Part shown: piece after piece, positions 41,611 to 50,470 of the stretch
Layout of the letters: each line of letters begins with the position of its first letter
Numbering within the stretch: position 1 is the stretch's first letter
NCBI RefSeq assembly: GCF_947487915.1
Contig: NZ_CANKYH010000015.1
Location: 1-50,470, forward strand
From: an uncultured Serinicoccus sp.
GTDB taxonomy: Bacteria > Actinomycetota > Actinomycetes > Actinomycetales > Dermatophilaceae
Direction: 5' to 3'
Length of the DNA: 50,470 bases
The notes under the pieces: model-generated
Seen by the model: the letters and a program-made list of their open reading frames with translations, nothing else
Database searches by the model: none
Told to the model about the DNA's origin: nothing
Made by a program: the position numbers and the translations under genes

Positions 41611-42723
41611 ATGAGTGATGTGCTGCCGTGCGTGGTCTCGCCTGTCCACCCGGGGCGGGGGTCTTTGGGTGACCCGCGTCTGGATGCCTATCTGGAGTTC
41701 GTCGCGGCCAGGGCGCGTCCGAACACGGTGCTGGCGACGTGGTTCGATCTGAAGGTCTTCTTCACGGTGGTGGGCAGGCCGGTCGATGAGGTGCGTGCGG
41801 TCGACGTGCTCGGTTTCATCAGCGCGCAACGGGCGGGGTTGGCGAGGCTGCCGGATCCGCTGCCGGGTCCGGTGGTCGGGGTGGTTGAGGGCGCGGGTGT
41901 CTCGGTGCGCACGATCCGGCGCCGGTTGTCGACGATCAACGGGCTGTACGCGTTCCTGACGGTGCGCGGCGACGTGGACGCCAACCCGGTACCGCGTGGG
42001 TTGCCGACCCGTCGGGAGAAGGCGCGCCCTTCCCAGGGCGTGCCGCTGCTGCGTTCTGCCCGGACTTTGCCTCGGATCTTGTCCCCGGGCCAGGTCGATG
42101 CCCTGACCGGCGCGCTGCGCACCCACCGGGACCGGGCCATGGTCGCTGCGATGCTGCTCGGTGGGTTGCGCCGGTGCGAGGTCCTCGGGTTACGCCTGGT
42201 CGACGTGCGTGCCGGGGACCGGCAGCTGTTCGTCGCTGACGGCAAGGGCGGCCACCAACGCCTGGTCCCGGTCTCACCACGGTTCTTCGAGCACGTGGGC
42301 GCCTATCTGGACATCGAACGGCCCGCCGACACCGCCTCCGACGCGCTGTTCCTGGTCCTGAAACGGCCTCACCGTGGTCGCCCGTTGTCGGCCAAGGGCC
42401 TGGATCAGGTGCTCGCCTCGGCTCGGGAACGAGCCGGGCTACAGCACGGGTCCTGCCACGAGCTGCGGCACACCTGTCTGACGCGGCTGCGGGAGGCGGG
42501 GATGGCCCTGGAAGCCGTGCAGGCCCAGGCCGGGCACGCCTCGATCGAGTCGACCAGGATCTACCTGCACCTGGCTGATGACTGGCTGGCCTCGCAGTAC
42601 CGGCGGGCGGCCGAGGTGATCGATGCCCAGGTCTACGCCGGGCCCACCGCCGCATCACCGCGCCCGCCGGATCCGGACCCGCTGGACCGGGTGCCCATCG
42701 CGGGCTTCAGGAGGCTGCGGTGA
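41611..42723 (+). CDS. Tyrosine recombinase, first of a tandem pair
   Basis: A recombinase of 370 residues; ATG 41611 follows GAGGAGGAG. The core-binding domain includes LDAYLEFVAARARPNTVLATWFDL and TIRRRLSTINGLYAFL. The catalytic residues are Arg in LLGGLRRCEVLGLRL, HELRHTCLTRLREAG, QAGHASIEST and the Tyr in RIYLHLADDW. Its stop overlaps the GTG of the second recombinase. As in other tandem recombinase elements the two probably act together. Confidence 0.88.
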   Translation: MSDVLPCVVSPVHPGRGSLGDPRLDAYLEFVAARARPNTVLATWFDLKVFFTVVGRPVDEVRAVDVLGFISAQRAGLARLPDPLPGPVVGVVEGAGVSVRTIRRRLSTINGLYAFLTVRGDVDANPVPRGLPTRREKARPSQGVPLLRSARTLPRILSPGQVDALTGALRTHRDRAMVAAMLLGGLRRCEVLGLRLVDVRAGDRQLFVADGKGGHQRLVPVSPRFFEHVGAYLDIERPADTASDALFLVLKRPHRGRPLSAKGLDQVLASARERAGLQHGSCHELRHTCLTRLREAGMALEAVQAQAGHASIESTRIYLHLADDWLASQYRRAAEVIDAQVYAGPTAASPRPPDPDPLDRVPIAGFRRLR

Positions 42724-44014
42724 GCACCGCCCTTCCGGGACGGTTCTGCCCGCAGCAGCCCGGACGCGGTGGCGGGGCGCCGGTGGCCACCTGGGAGCAG
42801 GTGGACGCCGACCTGCCGTTCGTGGCCGCCACCATGGGGCCTACCTGGGCCAGGTCGCGGTCGTGCTGCGTCCGGGCAGCGTGAGCAACGCCGACCAGTG
42901 CCTGCGTGTCTTCGCGACCTACCTGCTGACCCACCACCGTGAGGTCACCAGGATCCGTGAGATCGGCCGGGTCCACATCGAGGGGTACAAGCCCTGGTTG
43001 GCAGCACGGCCCGGACGCGCCGGCGCGCCCCGCGCCAATCCCGCCACCCTGGCGCACCGGCTCGGCACCCTGCGCATGTTCTTCCTGCGTATCGATGAAT
43101 GGGGCTGGGACGACGCCCCGCCCCGGGTCCCGATGTTCCCCGGTGACGTGCCCAAGCAGCGCCACCCGTTGCCCAAGGCCCTGGACGACCAGGCCGCCTC
43201 ACGTCTGCTGGTCGCGGCCCAGGCCGACCGGCGTCTGCTCGTCGCGCTCACCGTGGAGTTCCTCCTGCGCACCGGGCTACGCGTCGGGGAGTACACCGCC
43301 CTGGCCGCCGACGCCGTCGTCCTCATCGGCCAGACCCACTGGTTGCACGTGCCGGTCGGCAAGCTGCACGAGGACCGCTACCTACCCCTGCACCCCCGGC
43401 TGGTCGAGCTCGTCGCCGCCTACCGGGCCACGCACGTGCCCCAGGGACACCGGCTGCTGCTGCCTCGGGAGAACGGCAAACCCCTGGACCGGCACACCGT
43501 CACCCGGTTCATCAACAAAGCCGGCGCCGCCGCCGGCCTGGGTCACATCCACCCCCACCAGCTGCGTCACACCCTGGCCACCCAAGCGATCAACCGCGGC
43601 ATGTCCCTCGAAGCGATCGCCGCGATGCTGGGCCACAAGTCGATGGACATGACCCTGGTCTACGCCAAGATCGCCAACCGCACCGTCGCCGAGGAGTACT
43701 TCACCGTCGCCGCCAAGGTCGACGCGCTCTACGCCCACCCCGCCCAGCTGCCCGCTGACGACCTCGGCCCGAACATGGCCAGACTGCGCCGCGAGCACGC
43801 CCGCATGCTCGGCAACGGCTACTGCACCAGACCCCAAGCCATGGACTGCGTCTACGAGACGATCTGCGAGTCCTGCACCTTCTTCCAGACCACCATCGAG
43901 TTCCGCCCCACCCTGCTCGCCCAACGCGACGACGCCACCGCCAAGGGCCAGACCCGCCGCACCGCGATCTACGACCAACTCCTCAGCAACCTCGACAACG
44001 ACGCCGCCTCTTGA
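42720..44014 (+). pseudogene. Tyrosine recombinase, second of the pair, with zinc-finger tail; frameshift
   Basis: GTG 42720 (VSTALPGRFCPQQ) overlaps the previous stop. That frame runs through TWEQVDADLPFVAATM and is then lost; from about 42840 the protein continues in another frame (AYLGQVAVVLRPGSVSNADQC) to 44014. The switch lies at GGGG (42835-42838), where one added base would restore it. The catalytic residues are intact: LRTGLRVGEYTAL, HPHQLRHTLATQA, LGHKSMDMT and Tyr in LVYAKIA. A C-terminal extension holds NGYCTRPQAMDC and ICESCTFF, a likely four-Cys zinc site typical of the second protein in such pairs. Confidence 0.78.
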
Positions 44015-44045
44015 CACCCGATACCTACATAATGCCGAGAGTCGG

Positions 44046-44335
44046 ATGCTTGGCAAGACAGGGCCCCCTGCGGTCAGACAGGGCAACCTTGCAGAGGTGA
44101 CGAAGCGTGCCCGGCTGGCCGCTGCCCTGCCGACGACCCCTCCACCGACCGAGGGCCGCTGCAGGCGTCGAATCGGTCGCCCTTGGCAACCTTGCCTCGT
44201 GGGGGTGTTGGCAACTGCGGCGAACCCGGCCCAACTCACGCCTGACAAGCACCACGTCTGAGAAGCACGACACCAGGACGTTGCGCCGTGTAATGTCGGA
44301 CCATCGCCAGCGAGCCGGACTGGGGGAGGAGGGCT
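44046..44335. other. Intergenic region upstream of the STAND gene
   Basis: No gene is supported. GGAGGAGGG just before 44336 is the ribosome binding site for the next gene. No clear promoter was seen by eye. Confidence 0.5.
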
Positions 44336-47095
44336 GTGGACCTGCACGACGGTGCCCGGCAGAAACTCTCAGCCTGGCTCCAGAGCGGGGCTGAACCCGT
44401 ACTCGTGCTCCAGGGTTTTACTGGACTCGGCAAGAGCTGGCTTGCAAGGGAACTCGCGTTCGAGGCGAGCTTACCTGTTGTCCAGGTCACCGTGCCCACA
44501 GGGACCCTCGGCCAAGAAGACCTGCTCTTCGAGATTGCTGGCGCTTTCGAAGAACTGGGCGATTACGCGATGACAGCGCGGCCAGACGGCGACCTGCTGC
44601 AGGGATTGAGCGACGCACTAAAGAGCCCCAAGTTGCTTGTAATTGATGACTTTCAAGAATTGCTTTCATCTACCTCTGGCCATGCGACCGCTGGACTAAT
44701 AAAGACATTGGCTCGAATAAGCACTTTGGGCTTGCCCGGGCGAATCCTGCTTGTCACCAGCCGAGCGATATCGTTCGATCCGTATCCCAGCTCGGTTGGC
44801 ACAATCACGTTGGTTGCGCCGGACACAGAGACTGCAGTGTCCGCGCTAGATAACCTGCTGGAGACGCACGGGGTCCCTGGGGCAGTTCCGGCAGAACTTA
44901 AGCAGGACGTCGTGACCTGGATGGGCCGTAATCCTCGCGCATTACAGGTCTTGGCGATCTGTCTCCGCTCGGACCCAATCGAGGAACTGATAGATGCGGA
45001 GCCGGAGTCTTGGGCGGAACGCCACCAAGGTCTTTCCGGACGGCTGGTGGAACGGCTGGAAGCGCGCATGCTGGCGCGCACTCTCGGCCATCTAGACTCT
45101 GGGTCCAATTTCTTGCTGCAAGCATTGTCGGTGTATCGAATCCCCTTCGATAAAGCCACCTTCACTCACCATAGGGTTCAAGTCGGGGATGCTGAAGGGT
45201 TACGCGACAAGCTGATCGATTATTTTCTCATCGAGAATCACAGAGGTTGGTATTCCCTGCAACCGGTGGCTCGTCTACTAGCCCTGGCGTCTCTAGAGAA
45301 GAACACGCGCGCGAAGTTGCAGAGCCACGAAGTAGCCGCCAAGTATTACTCGAGACATTTTCAATCGGTGAACAAATCCCAGCAGTTGAAGCACGGGAAA
45401 GAATTTGTAGAGGCGCGGTTTCATCTAATTGCATGTGGCAAAGAGGAAGCGTTTCAGCGCATTGCGTCTGGGATGCGACACCGGTTGCTTGATTCGCTTC
45501 AGGATCGTGAGTCTTTGCCGTCGGGAGAACGTGAGCGCAATGAACTGCTTGCGACGTTGGCATCGGCACTTCATGATACAGATGGGGGACATGGACGGCT
45601 CCGCTATCTATTAGCGAGGCTCCTATTAGACCGTGGGGTCCTGGCGGACCGCGTTGTCGCCCTTAACCAACTGCGTCAGTGCGTACTTGCCGAACCGTTG
45701 CAGGAGCACTGGACGCTTTATATACAGCTGGCCGGCCTGGTGGAAGGGCCTAACGCTGTGGTGCGGGCGACTACTCGAGCCGTTACTTCGTTAGGTACAG
45801 CAGCGTCGCAACAAATCTACATCGTTGCGGCCAAGACCCTAGCGGAGCTCGGTCAACTAGAGCAAGCCGCCGACTTGGCAGCCAAGGGGGTGGTCAGGTT
45901 TGACGCAAACGAGTCCATTCCATTAGCGCAGTTATACGCCGGTCTTCTGCTGCGGCGAGACGATTACCGTGGGGCTCGAACTTTTACTCTACGTCGACTT
46001 GCCGATGTTGCGGCGTCAAACACGAACTTTCATAAGGCCTTCGAGTCCGTTCTGTTTCCCGCATTGGCGCGACGGGACACATCGACTATCGACCGTCTCA
46101 GGTCGACCCTGCCGTTAGGTCCAGCCTTCGATGACAAGCGGCTTGTGTGCGACGCTGCCCTGCTCCAGTGCGAAAACCGATATCAAGATTCGGCTGAGTT
46201 ATTAGATGCGTCGGATTATGCATACACGGCTGTGGGAACTCAATGCGCATTTTCTTGGTTGGCGACGGGAGATGTAGGTAAAGCCGTATCTGCAGCGAGC
46301 CGTCATGGCCTCGGGAAGAACGCCGCGAGCGATTGGCTGATTGGTCTCTTGGCTTTACGTGAGGGGCGAGCAGAACTCGCGGCGGCCTCGATGAGTTCGT
46401 CGCTTGGTCGTGGTTTGAGCGAAAGTGAAATTGCGGATCCCAACCTATGGTTGCGTGTTTGGGATATCGTTCCGCGCGCGCCTCGCGTGTATCCTGCATA
46501 CTTTTTTCCCCGACTCCCGCGGCCCATCACAGGCCTCGCGTACGACCTCGTGCGTCTAGAGCAGCAAGCAAGCGCTCTCCCTGACAAGCTACTGCTTGCC
46601 CTGCCCCATGTGCTGGGCGAGGGCGGGGAGGAAGTTGGAGTTGGAAGGAGCAGAGAGGGCGAAACCGGCCCTTTCGTGAGGGTCAGTATCGTCAATCAGA
46701 TCGCACCCAATGTTGGATCAATTCAGATGGCAAAGGAGCAGGTCAGGGGCGACAAGTACGAGACTGGAGTGGCGGGCGTCGTAGGGAAGAATGCGTCCGC
46801 AAGCAACTTCGAAGTACACGGAACTCAACAAGGGGCGGACGGGGCTTCAGGCGAGCTTGTGCAGCTAGCCGCAGAACTGAGGACCTTGCGTGAGGCTTTG
46901 GCCCCCGGCGCCGAAGACGCGGCAGAAAGGGCGGATGTGCAGTTGCTCGAGGCGGCAGAGGCTGCTGCCACACAAGGGGATGCGGAGGCGGCTACTTCAC
47001 ACCTGAAGCAGCTGAGCAAGTGGGCGCTGGGAGCTGCAACGGCTGTCGGTACCACTGTTGCAGCGGCTGCCATCAAGGCGGCAGCCGGAATCTAG
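44336..47095 (+). CDS. STAND-type NTPase with helical repeats and C-terminal candidate effector
   Basis: A 919-residue protein. Walker A is GFTGLGKS (27-34), Walker B LLVIDDF (100-106), sensor-1 ILLVTSRA (137-144), and a GxP-like box GRNPRALQ (197-204) resembles NB-ARC proteins; a winged-helix-like region follows (to about 320). Residues 330-760 are helical repeats, probably TPR-like. The C-terminal 130 residues hold a polar GDKYETGVAGVVGKNASASNFEV motif, a charged coiled-coil part and a hydrophobic Ala/Gly tail (residues 895-919). STAND proteins act as switch sensors, several in phage defence, where repeats detect a trigger. No N-terminal effector precedes the P-loop, so I infer that the C-terminus is the effector, perhaps membrane-active. 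Codons are less GC-rich than neighbours, indicating transfer. Confidence 0.8.
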   Translation: MDLHDGARQKLSAWLQSGAEPVLVLQGFTGLGKSWLARELAFEASLPVVQVTVPTGTLGQEDLLFEIAGAFEELGDYAMTARPDGDLLQGLSDALKSPKLLVIDDFQELLSSTSGHATAGLIKTLARISTLGLPGRILLVTSRAISFDPYPSSVGTITLVAPDTETAVSALDNLLETHGVPGAVPAELKQDVVTWMGRNPRALQVLAICLRSDPIEELIDAEPESWAERHQGLSGRLVERLEARMLARTLGHLDSGSNFLLQALSVYRIPFDKATFTHHRVQVGDAEGLRDKLIDYFLIENHRGWYSLQPVARLLALASLEKNTRAKLQSHEVAAKYYSRHFQSVNKSQQLKHGKEFVEARFHLIACGKEEAFQRIASGMRHRLLDSLQDRESLPSGERERNELLATLASALHDTDGGHGRLRYLLARLLLDRGVLADRVVALNQLRQCVLAEPLQEHWTLYIQLAGLVEGPNAVVRATTRAVTSLGTAASQQIYIVAAKTLAELGQLEQAADLAAKGVVRFDANESIPLAQLYAGLLLRRDDYRGARTFTLRRLADVAASNTNFHKAFESVLFPALARRDTSTIDRLRSTLPLGPAFDDKRLVCDAALLQCENRYQDSAELLDASDYAYTAVGTQCAFSWLATGDVGKAVSAASRHGLGKNAASDWLIGLLALREGRAELAAASMSSSLGRGLSESEIADPNLWLRVWDIVPRAPRVYPAYFFPRLPRPITGLAYDLVRLEQQASALPDKLLLALPHVLGEGGEEVGVGRSREGETGPFVRVSIVNQIAPNVGSIQMAKEQVRGDKYETGVAGVVGKNASASNFEVHGTQQGADGASGELVQLAAELRTLREALAPGAEDAAERADVQLLEAAEAAATQGDAEAATSHLKQLSKWALGAATAVGTTVAAAAIKAAAGI

Positions 47096-47453
47096 GCTGC
47101 GAGCGCCCGCGAACGGTCCACCGGGATAGCCCGTGTGCGTGGCACGGCGATACTCGTGGCTCCACAATGGGCCAGCACAACTCCGGCGGCAGGCCTAGCG
47201 TGACAGTCTGCCTATAGGGAGCCGTCCCCTTCGTCGATTCGGCGGTACGAGCGCACGAAGTCCGAGCCGACGCTTATTAAGTGCCCCCCCGGCGGCGATC
47301 TGGCCACGGCGTCACCGCAGGGACTATCCGGAGGGCCCTCCGACCATGCCAGTGGCCCACCTCTGCCGCGTGGCGGCTGTCCCTAGCCGGTGCTGTTGGA
47401 CACGGCCACCCCCCGTCTCCCGCTGCTAATGTGCCAGGGACTGCTGCGGGTTC
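47096..47453. other. Intergenic stretch before the IS3 element
   Basis: Nothing gene-like was found. The left end of the IS3-family element begins near 47454 with GGTTGACACCTG. Confidence 0.5.
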
Positions 47454-47505
47454 GGTTGACACCTGATCTGTGGGGCCGAGGAGGCTCCGCTGGGAGGATG
47501 TCGAC

Positions 47506-47805
47506 ATGCCTGCACCCCATCCGGAGGAGTTCCGCGACGACGTGGTCGCGGTCGTCCGCAAGGGCGAGGCTCCGATCACTAAACTCGCCGCTGACTTCGG
47601 GATCTCCGAATCGTGCCTGCGGAACTGGCTGCGCCAGGCCGACGTCGAGGACGGCGTACGGCCCGGCACGACCGCGGCGGAGAATGCCGAGCTGCGAGAG
47701 GCCAAACGCAAGATCCGGCTTCTTGAGCAGGAGAACGAGGTGCTGCGTCGCGCTGCGGCGTACCTGTCGCAGGCGAACTTGCGGCTGGGTCAGTCCCCAG
47801 AATGA
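47506..47805 (+). CDS. IS3-family OrfA
   Basis: A DNA-binding protein of 99 residues with HTH KLAADFGISESCLRNWLRQAD (residues about 28-48), and a leucine-zipper-like helix near the end (AELREAKRKIRLLEQENEVLRRAA). It overlaps OrfB by four bases (ATGA), where IS3 elements normally make an OrfAB fusion by frameshifting; I could not pick out a slippery site. Confidence 0.9.
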   Translation: MPAPHPEEFRDDVVAVVRKGEAPITKLAADFGISESCLRNWLRQADVEDGVRPGTTAAENAELREAKRKIRLLEQENEVLRRAAAYLSQANLRLGQSPE

Positions 47806-48393
47806 CGTTCCCGCTGGTCCTGGACCTTGCCGACGACGGGATTCCCGTCGCGGTGACCTGCGGGCTGCTGGGATTCTCCCGGCAAGCCTTCTATGCCTGG
47901 AAGGCGAACCCTGTCTGTGAGCGGGACCTGGTCGACGCCTGCGGCCACCAACGCTGCGCTCGAGATCCACCGGGACGACCCGGGCTTCGGGTACCGGTTC
48001 ATCGCCGACGAGCTCACCGACGCCGGCCACGAGATCTCCGAGCGGCGGGTGTGGAAGGTCTGCTCGCAGGCTGGGATCGTCTCCGCGCACGCCCGCAAAC
48101 GAGGCCGGTTCAAGAAGCCGGGCCCGCCGGTACACGACGACCTGGTCGAGCGGGACTTCACCGCGACCGGGCCGAACCGGCTGTGGCTGACCGACATCAC
48201 CGAGCATCCCACCGCCGAGGGGAAGCTATACCTGTGCGTGGTCAAGGACGTGTGGTCTCGGCGGATCGTCGGCTACGCCATCGACTCGAGGATGACCAGC
48301 CACCTCGCCGTGGATGCGCTCGAGATGGCCATCGTCCGCAGGGGTCGCGACAGCGTGGCTGGCTGCGTGGTCCACGCCGATAGGGGCAGTCAG
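47802..48393 (+). pseudogene. IS3-family OrfB, 5' part, frameshifted
   Basis: ATG 47802 gives LVLDLADDGIPVAVTC and LLGFSRQAFYAWKANPV. Near 47940 the frame shifts by one base, and the protein continues as TNAALEIHRDDPGFGYRFIAD, then NRLWLTDITEHPT (first Asp) and VVHADRGSQ (second Asp) up to 48393, where the IS30-family element begins. Both defects make it inactive. Confidence 0.85.
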
Positions 48394-49843
48394 GGCGAAA
48401 TCAATCGGTCGTCGCAACACCCCTGTCATGGAGGTGTTGAGTGGTCCGTCGTCAGCAGGGTGCAGATCGGGCGATCCGGCCGAAGTTGCGGTCGCCTGGT
48501 CATCCGAAGTTCCAGCGGAACGTGGAGGCTGCGTTCTGGGCCGAGATCGCCAAGGGACTGTTGCCGATCGAAGCCGCGGGCGTGGTCGGCGTGGCGCAAG
48601 CCGTCGGGCAGCGATGGTTCCGCAACGCTGGCGGCATGCCGCCGTTCGACCTGAAGTTCACGCCTACGGGCCGCTACCTGTCCTTCGCTGAGCGTGAGGA
48701 GATCGCGCTCCTGCGGGCGCAGAACAAGGGCGTACGCGAGATCGCTCGCCACATTGGTCGTGACCCCGGCACGGTGTCGCGAGAGCTGCGCCGCAATGCC
48801 GCCACGCGTGGCGGGAAGCTTGAGTACCGAGCTTCGGTCGCGCAGTGGAAGGCCGACATGGCGGCCAAGCGGCCCAAGGTCGCGAAGCTGGTGACCAACG
48901 TGCGGTTGCACGCCTACGTGCAGGAGCGGCTGGCCGGGCAGATCAAGACACTGGACGGCAAGATCATCCACGGCCCGCAGGCGCCGCGGTTCACCGGCAT
49001 CAACAAGCCGCACCGCAAGCATCGTGGGTGGTCCGCGGCGTGGAGCCCGGAACAGATCAGCAACCGGCTCAAGGTCGACTTCCCCGAGGATGAGTCCATG
49101 CGCATCAGCCACGAGGCGATCTACCAGTCGCTCTACATCCAGGGCCGTGGCGCGTTGAAGCGCGAGCTGGTCTGGTGCCTGCGCACCGGCCGAGCGTTGC
49201 GGGCGCCACGGGAACGATCGCGTCGCAAGACGTGGGCGCACGTCACCCCGAAGACGCTGATCAGCAAACGCCCACCAGAAGCCGAAGACCGTGCCGTTCC
49301 GGGCCACTGGGAAGGTGATCTGTTGATCGGGCTGCAGCGCTCGGCGATCGGCACCGTCGTCGACCGCACGACCAGGTTCACGATGCTCGTCCACCTTCCG
49401 CGCGAGGAAGGCTACCGGCACAAGGAGACGCCGAAGAACGGCCCCGCATTGGCCGGCTACGGCGCGATCACGATGAAGAACGCCCTGGCGAACACCATGT
49501 CGACGCTGCCGGTTCAGTTGGCGAGGTCGGTGACCTGGGATCGCGGCAAGGAAATGTCAGCACACGCGAAGTTCACCGTCGAGACCGGGATTCCAGTCTT
49601 CTTCGCGGACCCGCACTCGCCATGGCAGCGCGGTACGAACGAGAACACCAACGGACTGCTGCGTCAGTACTTCCCGAAGGGCACCGACCTGTCCTGCTGG
49701 TCGGCCGAGGAGATCGAGGCCGTCGCTCACGCCCTGAACACCAGACCGCGCAAGATCCTGGACTGGAAGACACCAGCCGAAGCCTTCAACGAGCATCTAC
49801 TATTGCTCCAACAAGCCGGTGTTGCATCGACTGGTTGAACCTG
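48394..49843. mobile_element. IS30-family insertion inside IS3 orfB
   Basis: Removing this block restores HADRGSQ-FRSRPY in the IS3 transposase. GTCAG stands at both edges (48389-48393 and 49844-49848), a likely target duplication. The ends are imperfect inverted repeats that share TCAA, GTCG and GCAACACC in order. One transposase gene fills it. Confidence 0.85.
48441..49838 (+). CDS. IS30-family transposase
   Basis: A 465-residue protein from GTG 48441. The N-terminal region has LLPIEAAGVVGVAQAVGQRWF, and the HTH_38 domain follows (YLSFAEREEIALLRAQNKGVREIARHIGRDPGTVSRELRRNA). The DDE core has EGDLLIG (first Asp), the second Asp in TWDRGKEMSAH, and PHSPWQRGTNENTNGLLRQYFPKG with the catalytic Glu. 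It ends close to the right inverted repeat. Full length and apparently intact. Confidence 0.93.
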   Translation: MVRRQQGADRAIRPKLRSPGHPKFQRNVEAAFWAEIAKGLLPIEAAGVVGVAQAVGQRWFRNAGGMPPFDLKFTPTGRYLSFAEREEIALLRAQNKGVREIARHIGRDPGTVSRELRRNAATRGGKLEYRASVAQWKADMAAKRPKVAKLVTNVRLHAYVQERLAGQIKTLDGKIIHGPQAPRFTGINKPHRKHRGWSAAWSPEQISNRLKVDFPEDESMRISHEAIYQSLYIQGRGALKRELVWCLRTGRALRAPRERSRRKTWAHVTPKTLISKRPPEAEDRAVPGHWEGDLLIGLQRSAIGTVVDRTTRFTMLVHLPREEGYRHKETPKNGPALAGYGAITMKNALANTMSTLPVQLARSVTWDRGKEMSAHAKFTVETGIPVFFADPHSPWQRGTNENTNGLLRQYFPKGTDLSCWSAEEIEAVAHALNTRPRKILDWKTPAEAFNEHLLLLQQAGVASTG

Positions 49844-50130
49844 GTCAGTTCCGCTCCCGGCCCTACGTCGCCGCACTGCACCGCCACGCGCTGCGCGGCT
49901 CGATGGGCCGGGTCGCCTCCTCAGCGGACAACGCCGCGATGGAGTCCTTCTTCGCGCTGCTCCAGAAGAACGTCCTGAACGACCGCCGCTGGCAGACCCG
50001 CGACCAGCTCCGCCTGGCCATCGTCACCTGGACCGAGCGCACCTACCACCGCCGGCGGAGGCAACGCGCCCTCGGCAGGCTCACCCCGGTCGAGTTTGAG
50101 ACCATCAACCGTGCCGCTCAAGCGGCCTGA
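49844..50130 (+). pseudogene. IS3-family OrfB, 3' part
   Basis: Continues OrfB after the IS30 block: FRSRPYVAALHRHALRGSMGR, then DNAAMESFFALLQKNVLN with the catalytic Glu, and the conserved YHRRRRQRALGRLTPVEFE to the stop at 50130. Confidence 0.9.
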
Positions 50131-50154
50131 AACACCACACCGGAAGTGTCAACC

Positions 50155-50470
50155 AGACCTTCAGCAGTCCCATATTCGCAGCCCTGGACTTTTGCACGGG
50201 ACTTTACTCGCCGTCGCCCGCAGCGCCGGCGGGAACCGTGACCGTTCATGTGCCTCTGCAGTCCTCCCAGGACGCCACCCCATGGTCCGCCTGAATCCAC
50301 CGAGCGTCTGACGTGAGTGGGCGGCGACGACCAGTCACACCGACACGGCCCTCGCAATGACCCGCACGGCTGCGCCAACCGACCGCGTCCGACTCTGGTT
50401 CCCCTCTGTGTCAAGGGCCCCGGTGCCGTCGCTTTCTAGGGTGCGCCGCCGCTGGTCGCCGTCAAGGTCG
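50155..50470. other. End of window, no gene seen
   Basis: No frame has a supportable start, and no repeat or RNA gene is evident. Confidence 0.5.

Larger units (their letters stand above)
41524..44045. mobile_element. Tandem tyrosine-recombinase element with inverted ends
   Basis: CCGACTCT-N5-(A/T)TATGTAGGT at 41524-41546 is repeated in inverted form at 44023-44045 with the same spacing, and a GGGTGT block follows further in at both ends. Between them are two recombinase genes joined by a GTGA overlap. This is a two-gene relative in style to Tn554-like or RIT elements. No clear target duplication was found. Confidence 0.65.
47454..50154. mobile_element. IS3-family element, interrupted by IS30
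   Basis: GGTTGACAC at 47454 is repeated inverted as GTGTCAACC ending at 50154. OrfA and OrfB lie between them. Without the inserted IS30-family element (48394-49843) the IS is about 1.25 kb, a normal size. No target duplication could be read with certainty. Confidence 0.82.

Noticed and set aside
4165..44040. Shared ATGCCGAG between the RIT ends and the right end of the tandem-recombinase element
   Set aside because: Only eight bases match and the rest of the ends differ; chance cannot be excluded.

Overview
The window is high-GC DNA from an actinobacterium (Actinomycetota). The evidence is GC-rich codon use with frequent GTG starts, operons whose genes overlap by ATGA or GTGA, a CmtR-type metal sensor, and cytochrome c maturation by ResB/CcsB. 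The genus cannot be read from the sequence. The whole window looks like an accessory region, a patchwork of mobile elements around a heavy-metal and envelope cassette. No tRNA, rRNA or CRISPR array was seen.

Layout. (1) 1-5,320: an IS3-family element split by a 3.45-kb trio of tyrosine recombinases (RIT type) with 83-bp terminal inverted repeats. The IS3 copy itself truncates a decayed merA (mercuric reductase). (2) 5,431-19,445: the intact cassette. It holds a SAM methyltransferase, an isoprenylcysteine methyltransferase-like membrane enzyme, the cytochrome c maturation operon tlpA-like/ccdA/resB/ccsB (minus strand), lspA, cadD, a DsbA/VKOR pair, cmtR, a P1B-type metal ATPase, a CDF exporter, lnt and a small membrane protein. 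Together these cover Cd/Zn/Pb-type sensing and export, thiol chemistry outside the membrane, haem attachment and lipoprotein maturation. (3) 19,446-20,219: decayed sequence. (4) 20,220-21,939: a coupled trio of integrase, HTH protein and (truncated) zinc-ribbon protein. (5) 22,297-32,774: plasmid- or ICE-like cargo, with an HNH protein, a Cys-rich protein, DUF932, a ParB-like protein, two membrane-anchored Phe-repeat proteins, unknown membrane proteins and a recombinase. (6) 32,775-34,974: a sigma-factor-like gene coupled to an HTH-tailed partner, next to a small membrane protein. This block lies between the 3' end of the recombinase gene and a deleted second copy of that end. (7) 35,020-40,775: a frameshifted Schlafen/AlbA_2-type protein, a group of unrecognised helical proteins, and an M48-like membrane protein with an altered HExxH motif. 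(8) 41,524-44,045: a tandem tyrosine-recombinase element with inverted ends. (9) 44,336-47,095: a 919-aa STAND-type NTPase, AT-richer than its surroundings. (10) 47,454-50,154: a second IS3-family element, interrupted by an IS30-family element.

The best candidates for undescribed biology are the STAND NTPase with a C-terminal candidate effector, the sigma/HTH pair with its dyad-rich divergent promoter, the two 12-residue Phe-repeat membrane proteins, and the helical cluster at 36.5-40.8 kb. Apparent frameshifts occur only in the mobile and accessory genes; the metal/envelope cassette reads through intact.
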